Shown here one piece after another: positions 1 through 5,336 of a stretch of DNA of 5,340 nt. This DNA is from Planctomycetota bacterium. GTDB taxonomy: Bacteria; Planctomycetota; Phycisphaerae; WQYP01. Positions within the stretch are counted from its first letter, which is position 1; each line of letters opens with the position of its first letter. Position numbers and translations under genes: made by a program. The notes beneath the pieces were generated by a model that did no database searches, had not been told where the DNA came from, and was given only the letters and a program-made list of their open reading frames with translations. Location of the stretch: contig JAJYPG010000125.1 of NCBI GenBank assembly GCA_021795535.1, positions 1 to 5,340 on the forward strand. Direction: 5' to 3'.

Positions 1-55
1 GCTTGTCGGCCTGGGCCTGATGCGCCGCCGGGCCGCCGGGAACCTGTCGCGGTAA
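1..55 (+). CDS. C-terminal end of a probable PEP-CTERM (exosortase-sorted) protein, partial
   Basis: Reading from base 2, the last 17 codons give LVGLGLMRRRAAGNLSR followed by TAA at 53-55. A small Gly/Leu-rich hydrophobic run that ends abruptly in a cluster of arginines is the hallmark of the PEP-CTERM tail. That domain has a PEP motif, one transmembrane helix and a basic C-terminus, and is recognised and cleaved by exosortase (EpsH/XrtA family) during export to the cell surface or extracellular matrix. The PEP motif itself would lie upstream of the window, so the call rests on the helix end and the RRR cluster only. The seven residues after the arginines are slightly longer than usual. The alternative is the last transmembrane helix of an ordinary membrane protein, with positive residues on the cytoplasmic side. 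Confidence 0.6.
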   Translation, partial: LVGLGLMRRRAAGNLSR

Positions 56-89
56 TGGCCAAGTTGAGTTGATACTTTTACGCTCGAAA

Positions 90-120
90 CAGCGCCAAAA
101 TAATTTCCCGATTTGCGCTG
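90..120 (+). terminator. Weak candidate terminator hairpin after the first gene
   Basis: CAGCG-C-CAAA (90-99) can pair with TTTGCGCTG (112-120), giving nine base pairs with one bulged C at 95 and a 12-base loop. It lies 35 bases after the stop codon of the upstream gene, where a terminator would be expected. No T-tract follows the stem, so it does not meet the classic intrinsic-terminator pattern. It may be chance or a 3'-end stabilising stem. Confidence 0.2.
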
Positions 121-135
121 CACTCTCACCCGGCA

Positions 136-154
136 CCGCCGGCAAAGCCGGCGG
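136..154. repeat. GC-rich REP-like hairpin
   Basis: CCGCCGGC, loop AAA, GCCGGCGG: a perfect 8-bp stem of only G/C pairs with a 3-base loop. There is no T-tract on either side, so it is not a textbook rho-independent terminator. Compact GC-rich extragenic palindromes like this are typical of REP-type elements present in many copies per genome. It also sits between the end of the first gene and the next features, so it could act as a transcript end or processing site. Only one copy is seen here, so its repeat nature is inferred. Confidence 0.45.
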
Positions 155-199
155 CTAGTGCTCTGTCAAGCCTACAAATTAGGATTGACGGAGCACCAG
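155..199. repeat. 45-bp imperfect palindrome (possible miniature mobile element or IS-end remnant)
   Basis: The left arm 155-173 pairs with the right arm 181-199 around a 7-base loop (ACAAATT, 174-180). Of 19 positions, 16 are Watson-Crick, one is a G-T wobble (164/190) and two are mismatches (157/197, 170/184). The core arms are TGCTCTGTCAAGCCT and AGGATTGACGGAGCA. It directly abuts the GC-rich hairpin at 136-154. Arms this long are far beyond chance. Likely explanations are a palindromic interspersed repeat, a MITE, or the ends of a lost insertion sequence. No transposase fragment is recognisable next to it. The right arm contains GGAG (190-193) ahead of a GTG codon at 199, so in RNA the stem would hide that site. 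Confidence 0.6.
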
Positions 200-363
200 T
201 GAGGGACGATAAGCCGGATTTTGAGAAAGTTATTTGGGACCGGTTCCTTATAGACGATCACCTGACGTTACGGATTGCGAGCCTGAAAGGGCAGTGCCGG
301 CGGAGATTCGTAAGCATCGACGCCATGAATCGCATATCCGCATCTCCATTTGCTGAACGCTGA
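199..363 (+). CDS. Doubtful small hypothetical ORF, 54 aa
   Basis: A GTG start at 199 has GGAG at 190-193, five bases upstream. The frame is open for 54 codons to TGA at 361-363. The product starts VRDDKPDFEK, is rich in charged residues, and has a basic patch (CRRRF, about residues 33-37). I recognise no family, signal peptide or membrane segment. Against it: the ribosome-binding site lies inside the right arm of the palindrome at 155-199, the frame is open further upstream to base 73 without ATG, and the length could arise by chance. It may be a fragment of an older gene left beside a mobile palindrome. Treat it as unproven. Confidence 0.25.
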   Translation: MRDDKPDFEKVIWDRFLIDDHLTLRIASLKGQCRRRFVSIDAMNRISASPFAER

Positions 364-484
364 AATCCTGGTGCGCTTCGCTGACCTTGGAATATATCAG
401 CAACAGGAAAATTAGCAACTAATGACGTGAAATGTCATCAAGTCAAACCATGGGTGTTTCAAAAATAGACGTGAGGCGGAAATA

Positions 485-514
485 TTGCTACGCCATCCGC
501 GACTGACGTATACT
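485..514 (+). promoter_or_regulatory. Candidate sigma70-type promoter, distal, for the ATPase module
   Basis: TTGCTA (485-490), an 18-base spacer, then TATACT (509-514). The -35 matches the consensus at 4 of 6 positions and the -10 at 5 of 6. Transcription would begin near 521 and leave an untranslated leader of about 240 bases before the ATPase start codon. This is a consensus match by eye in an A-rich stretch where chance matches are frequent. Confidence 0.3.
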
Positions 515-636
515 CAACTGGGCATCCGGCGATACATTAAGATGGGTGAAAAACACAACAAAAGGCCGATTCCGCAGCAAAAACCACCGGTGCAAATGTA
601 TCACGGCAGGCCGAGTGGAGTATAGCTGTCAGCGCG

Positions 637-664
637 TTGCAGGGCGGTAATTAGCACGTAGAAT
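637..664 (+). promoter_or_regulatory. Candidate sigma70-type promoter, proximal, for the ATPase module
   Basis: TTGCAG (637-642), a 16-base spacer, then TAGAAT (659-664). The -10 matches 5 of 6 positions but the -35 only 3 of 6. Transcription would begin near 671 and give a leader of about 90 bases. The palindrome at 723-734 would then fall inside the leader. It competes with the distal candidate at 485-514, and neither is proven. Confidence 0.25.
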
Positions 665-722
665 ATGTCGCAGGATGGTGCCCCGGACAGGGATGCGACG
701 GTGGGATACGGGGCCTGAGTCC

Positions 723-734
723 AACAGGCCTGTT
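723..734. promoter_or_regulatory. 12-bp perfect palindrome just upstream of the ATPase gene (possible operator)
   Basis: AACAGGCCTGTT is a perfect dyad whose last base lies 25 bases before the ATG at 760 and 13 bases before its Shine-Dalgarno sequence. The position suits a repressor site or a leader hairpin. About one perfect 12-mer dyad is expected by chance in a window this size, so the location is the only argument. Confidence 0.2.
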
Positions 735-759
735 CCAGCAGTAACGACAGGAGAATGTA

Positions 760-2055
760 ATGGCCCGCATAGAAGGTATCCGCATCAAGAACTTCCGCGC
801 GCTTCGCGACATTCAACTGGGGAAGCTCTGGAGCCATCAGGAGGCTGCGGCTTTGACGCCCATGACTGCGGTCATCGGCAAGAACGGCGTTGGAAAAAGT
901 TCATTATTCGACGCATTTGGCTTCCTGGCCGACTGCTTGAAATCCGGGGTGGAGGAAGCGTGCGACCTCCGCGGACGAGGCGGATTTAGCCGCATTCGAT
1001 CGCAGGGCCAGGAAGGAAGCATCGAGTTTGAGGTATATTACAGGGAAGATGGGAATGCTCGTCCAATCACATACGAGGTAGCCGTGGACGTGGATCAGAA
1101 CGGTCGCCCATACGTCCTGCGAGAACGTCTGCGACAGCGACGGAAAGGACAATATCGCGGATGGCCTTTCTCCTTTCTGATTTTGAATGAAGGCAAGGGC
1201 ATCGCCTGGAAGGGGGAAGAGTCGGGCACCCAAGTTGAAGAACAAGCCGACCCGCAATTCAACCTTTCGGCCCTCATTAAATCCATCAAGCGCGGGGACG
1301 CGGGGGAAGAAGGGCGTGAAACGGAGGTTGTCGAGCTTGAAGATAAGCGCAAGCTTGGCATCGCCACGCTTGGCTCGCTCAAGCAACATCCTCGAATCTC
1401 TTCATTCCGGCGTTTTATCGAAGGCTGGTACCTCAGTTATTTCACCCCGGACGCAGCTCGCAGCCTGCCTCTTGCAGGACCGCAGAAACACCTGAATGTC
1501 CATGGCGATAATCTGGGCAATGTTGTTCAATTTATGGAGCGTCAATACGCCAGAAAACTTCAATCCATTCTGGACCGCATCGCGGCCAAGATTCCCGGCA
1601 TCCATAAGATCGCCACCGATACAACAGCGGATGGGCGATTGCTGCTGCGATTTAATGATAAAGGCTTCGAGAGTCCGTTCTACGCCCAGCAGATGTCTGA
1701 CGGCACCCTGAAAGTGTTTGCTTACCTTCTGCTATTGGAGGATCCGTCACCTCCGCCGTTTCTTTGCATCGAGGAGCCGGAAAACGGCCTCTATCATAAG
1801 TTGCTGGAAACTCTTGCAAGAGAATTCAGGGCGCACGCCACAGGGCAGAAAGGTGGTTCGCAGATTTTCATGACAACTCATCAACCGTATTTTGTTGACG
1901 CTTTGACCCCCGACGAGGTCTGGATACTGGAAAAAATGGATGACGGCTTTTCCACAATCAGGCGGGCCAGCACCGATGTAACGGTCAAAAATATGGTGGA
2001 GCAGGGGCTTCCCCTGGGCGGGCTTTGGTACAGTGACTATCTGGATGCGGGGTAG
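760..2055 (+). CDS. OLD/AAA_21-type ABC-ATPase, first gene of a two-gene putative defence module
   Basis: A 431-aa predicted cytoplasmic ATPase of the ABC/SMC-like AAA_15/AAA_21 group, COG4637-like, to which the ATPase parts of OLD nucleases and AriA belong. The N-terminal strand IEGIRIKNFRAL (4-15) leads to Walker A GKNGVGKS (40-47). A charged middle section (about 90-300), with a very basic stretch at 121-133, probably forms the lid and dimerisation arm. The ABC signature region is QMSDGTLKVF (311-320). Walker B is FLCIEEPENGL (334-344), with E338/E339 as the likely catalytic glutamates. The switch motif TTHQP (372-376) has H374. All motifs are intact, so ATP binding and hydrolysis are expected. 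The ATG is supported by CAGGAG at 748-753, six bases upstream, and it preserves the first strand. The stop lies five bases before the next gene, so the two are surely cotranscribed. By analogy it would be the sensor or scaffold that controls the Toprim-like partner. The ATPase fold is certain; the defence role is inferred. Confidence 0.9.
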   Translation: MARIEGIRIKNFRALRDIQLGKLWSHQEAAALTPMTAVIGKNGVGKSSLFDAFGFLADCLKSGVEEACDLRGRGGFSRIRSQGQEGSIEFEVYYREDGNARPITYEVAVDVDQNGRPYVLRERLRQRRKGQYRGWPFSFLILNEGKGIAWKGEESGTQVEEQADPQFNLSALIKSIKRGDAGEEGRETEVVELEDKRKLGIATLGSLKQHPRISSFRRFIEGWYLSYFTPDAARSLPLAGPQKHLNVHGDNLGNVVQFMERQYARKLQSILDRIAAKIPGIHKIATDTTADGRLLLRFNDKGFESPFYAQQMSDGTLKVFAYLLLLEDPSPPPFLCIEEPENGLYHKLLETLAREFRAHATGQKGGSQIFMTTHQPYFVDALTPDEVWILEKMDDGFSTIRRASTDVTVKNMVEQGLPLGGLWYSDYLDAG

Positions 2056-2060
2056 GCACG

Positions 2061-2717
2061 GTGCATTTTGATATACTCGTCGAAGACCAAGCTGGCAAGA
2101 AGGCTTTGGACACCCTCGTGCCTAAGATCGTCGGGAGTGAACATACGTTCAAAATTCATTCCTACAAGGGAATCGGCCGCGTTCCGAAAAATATGCGGGA
2201 TACAGATGACCCAGCGAAGCGCATTCTTCTTGAGAATCTTCCAAAGCTTCTCAAGGGTTATGGAAAGACGCACGCCGGGTATCGGGACTATCCTGCAGCT
2301 GTTGTAGTGGTCTGCGATCTGGATGACCGTTGTCTGAAGACATTTCGCGACGAACTGCTGGCAATCCTTGGCCAGTGCCATCCCAGGCCCAATGCGCGGT
2401 TCTGCTTTGCAGTCGAGGAGGGCGAAGCCTGGCTTCTGGGCGATTTGGCCGCCGTGACCGCTGCCTATCCAAATGCGAGGAAAGACGTTCTTCATTCGTA
2501 TCTGAACGACACCATCTGTGGAACGTGGGAGAAGTTGGTGGATGCCGTACACCCGGGTGGTTCGCTTGCTCTGTCCGCCGGAGGCTGGCAGGTTGTTGGA
2601 GGGGAAAAGTCAAAATGGGCACAAGCTATTTCACAATTAATAGATGTGGAGACCAACAATTCGCCGAGCTTCCGCTATTTTCGAGACGCGTTACGAGCGC
2701 TTGCGACTCAGTGTTAG
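2061..2717 (+). CDS. Toprim-like (DUF4276-like) partner of the ATPase, putative nuclease effector
   Basis: A 218-aa soluble protein with no signal peptide or membrane helix. The pattern resembles Toprim/OLD-type nucleases. A first beta-strand ends in an acidic residue (FDILVEDQ, E8). A hydrophobic strand leads into DxD (VVVVCDLDD, D86 and D88). A later acidic motif reads EEGEAWLLGD (119-128), and a conserved-looking GEKSKWA (181-187) lies near the C-terminus. In Toprim enzymes the E and DxD residues bind Mg2+. I recall similar proteins, often uncharacterised or DUF4276-like, beside AAA ATPases, but the exact family is not certain. The GTG start is preferred because the next in-frame ATG is at codon 45 and would delete the E8 strand. 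A G-rich GGGGTAGG (2049-2056) overlapping the upstream stop serves as ribosome-binding site, which suggests translational coupling. The likely role is the effector of the pair. Alternatively it is a non-nuclease regulatory Toprim protein. Confidence 0.75.
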   Translation: MHFDILVEDQAGKKALDTLVPKIVGSEHTFKIHSYKGIGRVPKNMRDTDDPAKRILLENLPKLLKGYGKTHAGYRDYPAAVVVVCDLDDRCLKTFRDELLAILGQCHPRPNARFCFAVEEGEAWLLGDLAAVTAAYPNARKDVLHSYLNDTICGTWEKLVDAVHPGGSLALSAGGWQVVGGEKSKWAQAISQLIDVETNNSPSFRYFRDALRALATQC

Positions 2718-2725
2718 TGCATGGT

Positions 2726-2754
2726 TTGCCAAGTCCCTGCTCGCCGGGCATTAT
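2726..2754 (+). promoter_or_regulatory. Candidate promoter of argG
   Basis: TTGCCA (2726-2731), a 17-base spacer, then CATTAT (2749-2754), partly overlapping a second option TATATC (2752-2757). The -35 matches 5 of 6 positions and the -10 4 of 6. It lies in the 75-base gap after the Toprim-like gene and would give a leader of about 30 bases before ATG 2793. No terminator is visible between the module and argG, so read-through from upstream is also possible. Confidence 0.4.
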
Positions 2755-2792
2755 ATCAGGCTTGGGTTTGGTTTGACTTTGGAGTTTACACC

Positions 2793-4010
2793 ATGATTGA
2801 AACAGCGAAAAAAATTGTACTGGCTTATTCCGGCGGGCTGGATACTTCCGTGATTCTTCCCTGGCTTAAAGACAATTACCCCGGCTGCGAAGTCATCGCA
2901 TTTGCCGCGGAACTTGGACAGGGCGATGAGCTGGATGGAATAAAGAAAAAAGCCCTGGCCAGCGGGGCGGATAAGTGTATTGTCGCTGATTTGCGGGAAG
3001 AATTCGCCCGTGATTACTGCTTTCCCATGCTGCGGGCCGGGGCGGTTTATGAACACAATTACCTGCTGGGAACGTCCATCGCGCGCCCGCTGATCGCCAA
3101 ACATCAGGTGCGTGTGGCGCATGAACTCGGCGCCGACGCTGTGGCGCATGGCGCCACCGGCAAGGGCAATGATCAGGTTCGCTTTGAACTGACATACATG
3201 GCCCTTGGCCCGGAACTGCAAATTATTGCCCCGTGGAAAGATGATCGCTTTGAACTTCGCAGCCGCGAGGCGGCCATTAAATATGCCGGGGAAAAAGGCG
3301 TGCCGATCAGCCAGACGGTGAAAAAGATTTATTCACGGGATCGCAATCTCTGGCACATTTCACATGAAGGAGCGGATTTGGAAAATCCGGCCAATGAGCC
3401 GCTGGATAATCTGTGGGTTATGAGCGTTCCAGTCAGCAAAGCTCCGGGAAAAGCGGAATTTGTTACCGTGGGTTTTCAAGCCGGGACGCCTGTAAGCGTC
3501 AATGGACGCCAACTGGCAGCGCATAAAATCATCGAAACGCTCAATACCATCGCCGGACGCCACGGCGTGGGGCAGGTGGATCTGGTGGAAAACCGCCTGG
3601 TAGGCATGAAGAGCCGCGGCGCGTATGAAACGCCCGGCGGCACGGTGCTGCTGACGGCCATTCGCGCCTTGGAAGCGCTGTGCATGGAACGGGATTTGGC
3701 CCATTACAAGCAGCAGATTGCGCTGAAATATGCCGATCTGGTTTATTATGGCCAATGGTTTCATCCGCTGCGGGAAGCACTGGATGCTTTTGTGACCGCC
3801 GCGACACGCCATGTCACGGGATCAGTAAAAATCCGCCTTTTCAAGGGGCGAGCCACCGTGGCATCGGTTACGTCGGCGGATAGTTTGTACCGGCCTGACC
3901 TGGCAAGCTTTACCATGGGAACGGAATACGATGGGAAAGACGCGATTGGCTTTATCAAGCTTTTCGGCCTGCCCATGAAGGTCAACGCCATGCGAGAGAG
4001 CCGGGATTGA
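2793..4010 (+). CDS. argG: Argininosuccinate synthase
   Basis: EC 6.3.4.5. Joins citrulline and aspartate with ATP to give argininosuccinate, AMP and PPi, the penultimate step of arginine synthesis, in the cytoplasm. It is 405 aa, normal for the ~400-aa class and shorter than the ~447-aa E. coli type. The N-type ATP pyrophosphatase loop is AYSGGLDTS (11-19). EVIAFAAELGQG (33-44) follows. YEHNYLLGTSIARPL (86-100) lines the substrate pocket, where most relatives read YEGKYPLGTS. The signature GATGKGNDQVRF (120-131) is complete. APWKDDRF (146-153) and SRDRNLWHISHEGADLENP (181-199) are also typical, with EGA in place of the usual EGG. The frame is open upstream to a possible ATG at 2721. The start at 2793 is chosen because TTGGAG (2779-2784) stands eight bases before it and family proteins begin just ahead of the KIVLAYSGG strand. 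No argH or argF is beside it. Confidence 0.96.
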   Translation: MIETAKKIVLAYSGGLDTSVILPWLKDNYPGCEVIAFAAELGQGDELDGIKKKALASGADKCIVADLREEFARDYCFPMLRAGAVYEHNYLLGTSIARPLIAKHQVRVAHELGADAVAHGATGKGNDQVRFELTYMALGPELQIIAPWKDDRFELRSREAAIKYAGEKGVPISQTVKKIYSRDRNLWHISHEGADLENPANEPLDNLWVMSVPVSKAPGKAEFVTVGFQAGTPVSVNGRQLAAHKIIETLNTIAGRHGVGQVDLVENRLVGMKSRGAYETPGGTVLLTAIRALEALCMERDLAHYKQQIALKYADLVYYGQWFHPLREALDAFVTAATRHVTGSVKIRLFKGRATVASVTSADSLYRPDLASFTMGTEYDGKDAIGFIKLFGLPMKVNAMRESRD

Positions 4011-4012
4011 AT

Positions 4013-4028
4013 TTATTGCCGACAATAA
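4013..4028. other. Short inverted repeat in the argG-rfbB gap
   Basis: TTATTG (4013-4018), CCGA, CAATAA (4023-4028): a perfect 6-bp dyad with a 4-base centre, starting two bases after the argG stop codon. It is AT-rich, lacks a T-tract and is too weak to be an intrinsic terminator. It could be a small operator or mean nothing. The remaining 70 bases of the gap show no clear promoter, so argG and rfbB may share a transcript. Confidence 0.2.
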
Positions 4029-4100
4029 GCCGATAAATGAGGAAGTATTTCCGCGCGTGGTGGCCAACGGCTGCCAGGATCGGCGCAAGGAGCACGCGTC

Positions 4101-5192
4101 ATGACGCAAACAGATAATCGTAACGCTCCAATCCTGGTGACGGGCGGCGCCGGTTTCATCGGCTCCAATTTTGTCACATCCTGGATCGACAACATTGGCA
4201 CGCCGGTGGTGAATCTCGATAAGCTCACGTATGCCGGTAACCCGGAAAATCTCTCCGAATTGCATGACAACCCCAGGCATATATTTGTGCAGGGAGATAT
4301 TAATGACCGAGCCGTTATTGACCACCTGCTGGCGGCGCATCAGCCGCGGGCCGTCGTCCATTTTGCCGCGGAAAGCCATGTGGATAGATCCATTCATGGG
4401 CCGGAAGATTTTGTCATCACCAACGTCAACGGAACATTTCATCTTCTGGAGGCCGCGCGGGCGTACTGGTCCAAACTCCCCGAACCCCAAAAGACCGATT
4501 TCCGATTTCTCCATGTTTCAACCGATGAAGTTTACGGGTCCTTAAGTGCGACTGCCCCGGCCTTTACCGAAACGACGCCCTATGCTCCAAATAGTCCGTA
4601 CTCCGCGTCCAAGGCGGCTTCGGATCATCTGGTGCGAGCGTATTTTCACACGTACCACATGCCGGTGCTGACCACCAATTGCTCCAATAACTACGGCCCG
4701 TTCCAATTCCCGGAAAAGCTTATCCCCCTGATGATCCTCAATGCTCTGGGCGGAAAATCGTTGCCGGTTTACGGCGACGGCTTGAATGTCCGCGATTGGC
4801 TTTTTGTTCCAGATCACTGCGACGCCATTCGTGAAGTGTTGAAGGCCGGGCGACCCGGTGAAACCTACAACATCGGCGGCAACAGTGAAATGAAAAATAT
4901 TGATGTTGTCAAAACCATCTGTTCGATTCTTGATGAACTGCGCCCCAATTCGCCCCACCGCCCCCACGCGTCACTGATCCACTATGTGAAGGACCGCCCC
5001 GGTCATGATCGGCGGTATGCCATGGATATTACCAAAATAAATCGCGAACTGTCCTGGAGTCCCAAATGTTCATTTACCGCCGGCATTCGGGCCACCGTGC
5101 AATGGTATTTGGATCACAGTGTCTGGATTGCCCACGTGGCCAGCGGTGAATATCGCAACTGGGTTGAAGCCAATTACGCCAAACGCGGTTAA
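4101..5192 (+). CDS. rfbB: dTDP-glucose 4,6-dehydratase
   Basis: RmlB/RfbB, EC 4.2.1.46. Converts dTDP-D-glucose to dTDP-4-dehydro-6-deoxy-D-glucose with bound NAD+, the second step towards dTDP-L-rhamnose and related 6-deoxysugars for surface polysaccharides. It is 363 aa, close to the family's usual 340-361. The extended-SDR Rossmann motif is GGAGFIG (15-21), with D40 placed to bind the adenosine ribose. [12 protein letters not shown] (87-98) follows. The catalytic T141-D142-E143 lies in STDEVYG, and the Tyr/Lys pair is Y167 and K171 in [20 protein letters not shown] (196-210), [10 protein letters not shown] (224-233) and RPGHDRRYA (299-307) are RmlB-specific substrate-binding segments that separate it from GalE-type epimerases. 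All key residues are present. The start is set by AAGGAG (4087-4092), eight bases before the ATG. The usual partners rfbA, rfbC and rfbD are not visible, though the gene beginning at 5337 could be one of them. Confidence 0.95.
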   Translation: MTQTDNRNAPILVTGGAGFIGSNFVTSWIDNIGTPVVNLDKLTYAGNPENLSELHDNPRHIFVQGDINDRAVIDHLLAAHQPRAVVHFAAESHVDRSIHGPEDFVITNVNGTFHLLEAARAYWSKLPEPQKTDFRFLHVSTDEVYGSLSATAPAFTETTPYAPNSPYSASKAASDHLVRAYFHTYHMPVLTTNCSNNYGPFQFPEKLIPLMILNALGGKSLPVYGDGLNVRDWLFVPDHCDAIREVLKAGRPGETYNIGGNSEMKNIDVVKTICSILDELRPNSPHRPHASLIHYVKDRPGHDRRYAMDITKINRELSWSPKCSFTAGIRATVQWYLDHSVWIAHVASGEYRNWVEANYAKRG

Positions 5193-5235
5193 TATCACGG
5201 CAGTTTCGAGATGGCGCGACCCGTGAAGCGGCGTC

Positions 5236-5247
5236 CCGACGCGTCGG
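5236..5247. other. 12-bp perfect palindrome between rfbB and the next gene
   Basis: CCGACGCGTCGG is a perfect, GC-rich dyad 43 bases after the rfbB stop. It has no loop bases, so it would make a poor RNA hairpin but a reasonable binding site for a dimeric protein. A chance origin is plausible at this GC content. The surrounding gap (5193-5336) shows no T-tract terminator. Confidence 0.2.
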
Positions 5248-5324
5248 CATCGTTGGCCCGCGGCGGTAGATCAACCACCGGATTGCCATCCGGCGCCGCC
5301 GGCTTGCGGAATGGCCAAACTTAT

Positions 5325-5331
5325 GGAGGAG
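5325..5331 (+). promoter_or_regulatory. Strong Shine-Dalgarno sequence of the downstream gene
   Basis: GGAGGAG, five bases ahead of ATG 5337, is nearly complementary to the 3' end of 16S rRNA. It is the strongest ribosome-binding site in the window and fixes the start of the last gene. Confidence 0.75.
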
Positions 5332-5336
5332 TAAAC

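Larger units (their letters stand above)
364..759 (+). other. Non-coding stretch ahead of the ATPase gene
   Basis: Roughly 400 bases without a convincing gene. The longest + strand ATG-started frames I could read that lie wholly inside it are 18 codons (from 450) and 27 codons (from 542). Both lack a good ribosome-binding site and resemble nothing known. The middle part (about 395-600) is visibly richer in A than the surrounding genes. It contains two candidate promoters (485-514 and 637-664) and a 12-bp palindrome (723-734). I see no tRNA, rRNA, riboswitch, CRISPR repeat or transposase remnant. Confidence 0.5.

Noticed and set aside
364..759. Possible retron-type or CRISPR-type RNA before the ATPase
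   Set aside because: There is no reverse transcriptase in the window, no msr/msd-like inverted repeat pair, and no spaced direct repeats.
601..837. 78-codon frame on the minus strand across the gap and the start of the ATPase gene
   Set aside because: Its start lies inside the ATPase coding region on the other strand, the product resembles nothing known, and most of its length covers the promoter-like region. Judged a chance frame.
675..989. 104-codon + strand frame overlapping the ATPase start
   Set aside because: It overlaps the clearly real ATPase frame, is rich in Arg/Gly/Pro as expected for an out-of-frame reading, and has no motif.
2037..2552. 171-codon minus strand frame opposite the Toprim-like gene
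   Set aside because: It is antisense to a frame with Toprim-like motifs and correct coupling to the ATPase gene. The translation shows no family features.
2729..2782. CCAAG/CTTGG-type inverted repeats in the gap before argG as a terminator or T-box leader
   Set aside because: The arms are only five bases, 27 bases apart, with no T-tract and no T-box or ARG-box motif recognisable.
2721..2792. N-terminal extension of argG from ATG 2721 (24 extra residues)
   Set aside because: The extension (MVCQVPARRAL...) matches nothing in the ArgG family, has no ribosome-binding site, and covers the likely promoter. ATG 2793 has a good Shine-Dalgarno and the family-typical N-terminus.
3822..4514. 230-codon minus strand frame across the argG end and rfbB start
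   Set aside because: It runs antisense through two genes with all family motifs intact. Long antisense frames are common opposite codon-biased genes, and no recognisable domain appears.
5211..5336. Earlier in-frame start (ATG 5211) for the last gene
   Set aside because: No Shine-Dalgarno sequence precedes it and the added 42 residues are low-complexity. ATG 5337 has GGAGGAG at ideal spacing. It cannot be fully excluded without the downstream sequence.
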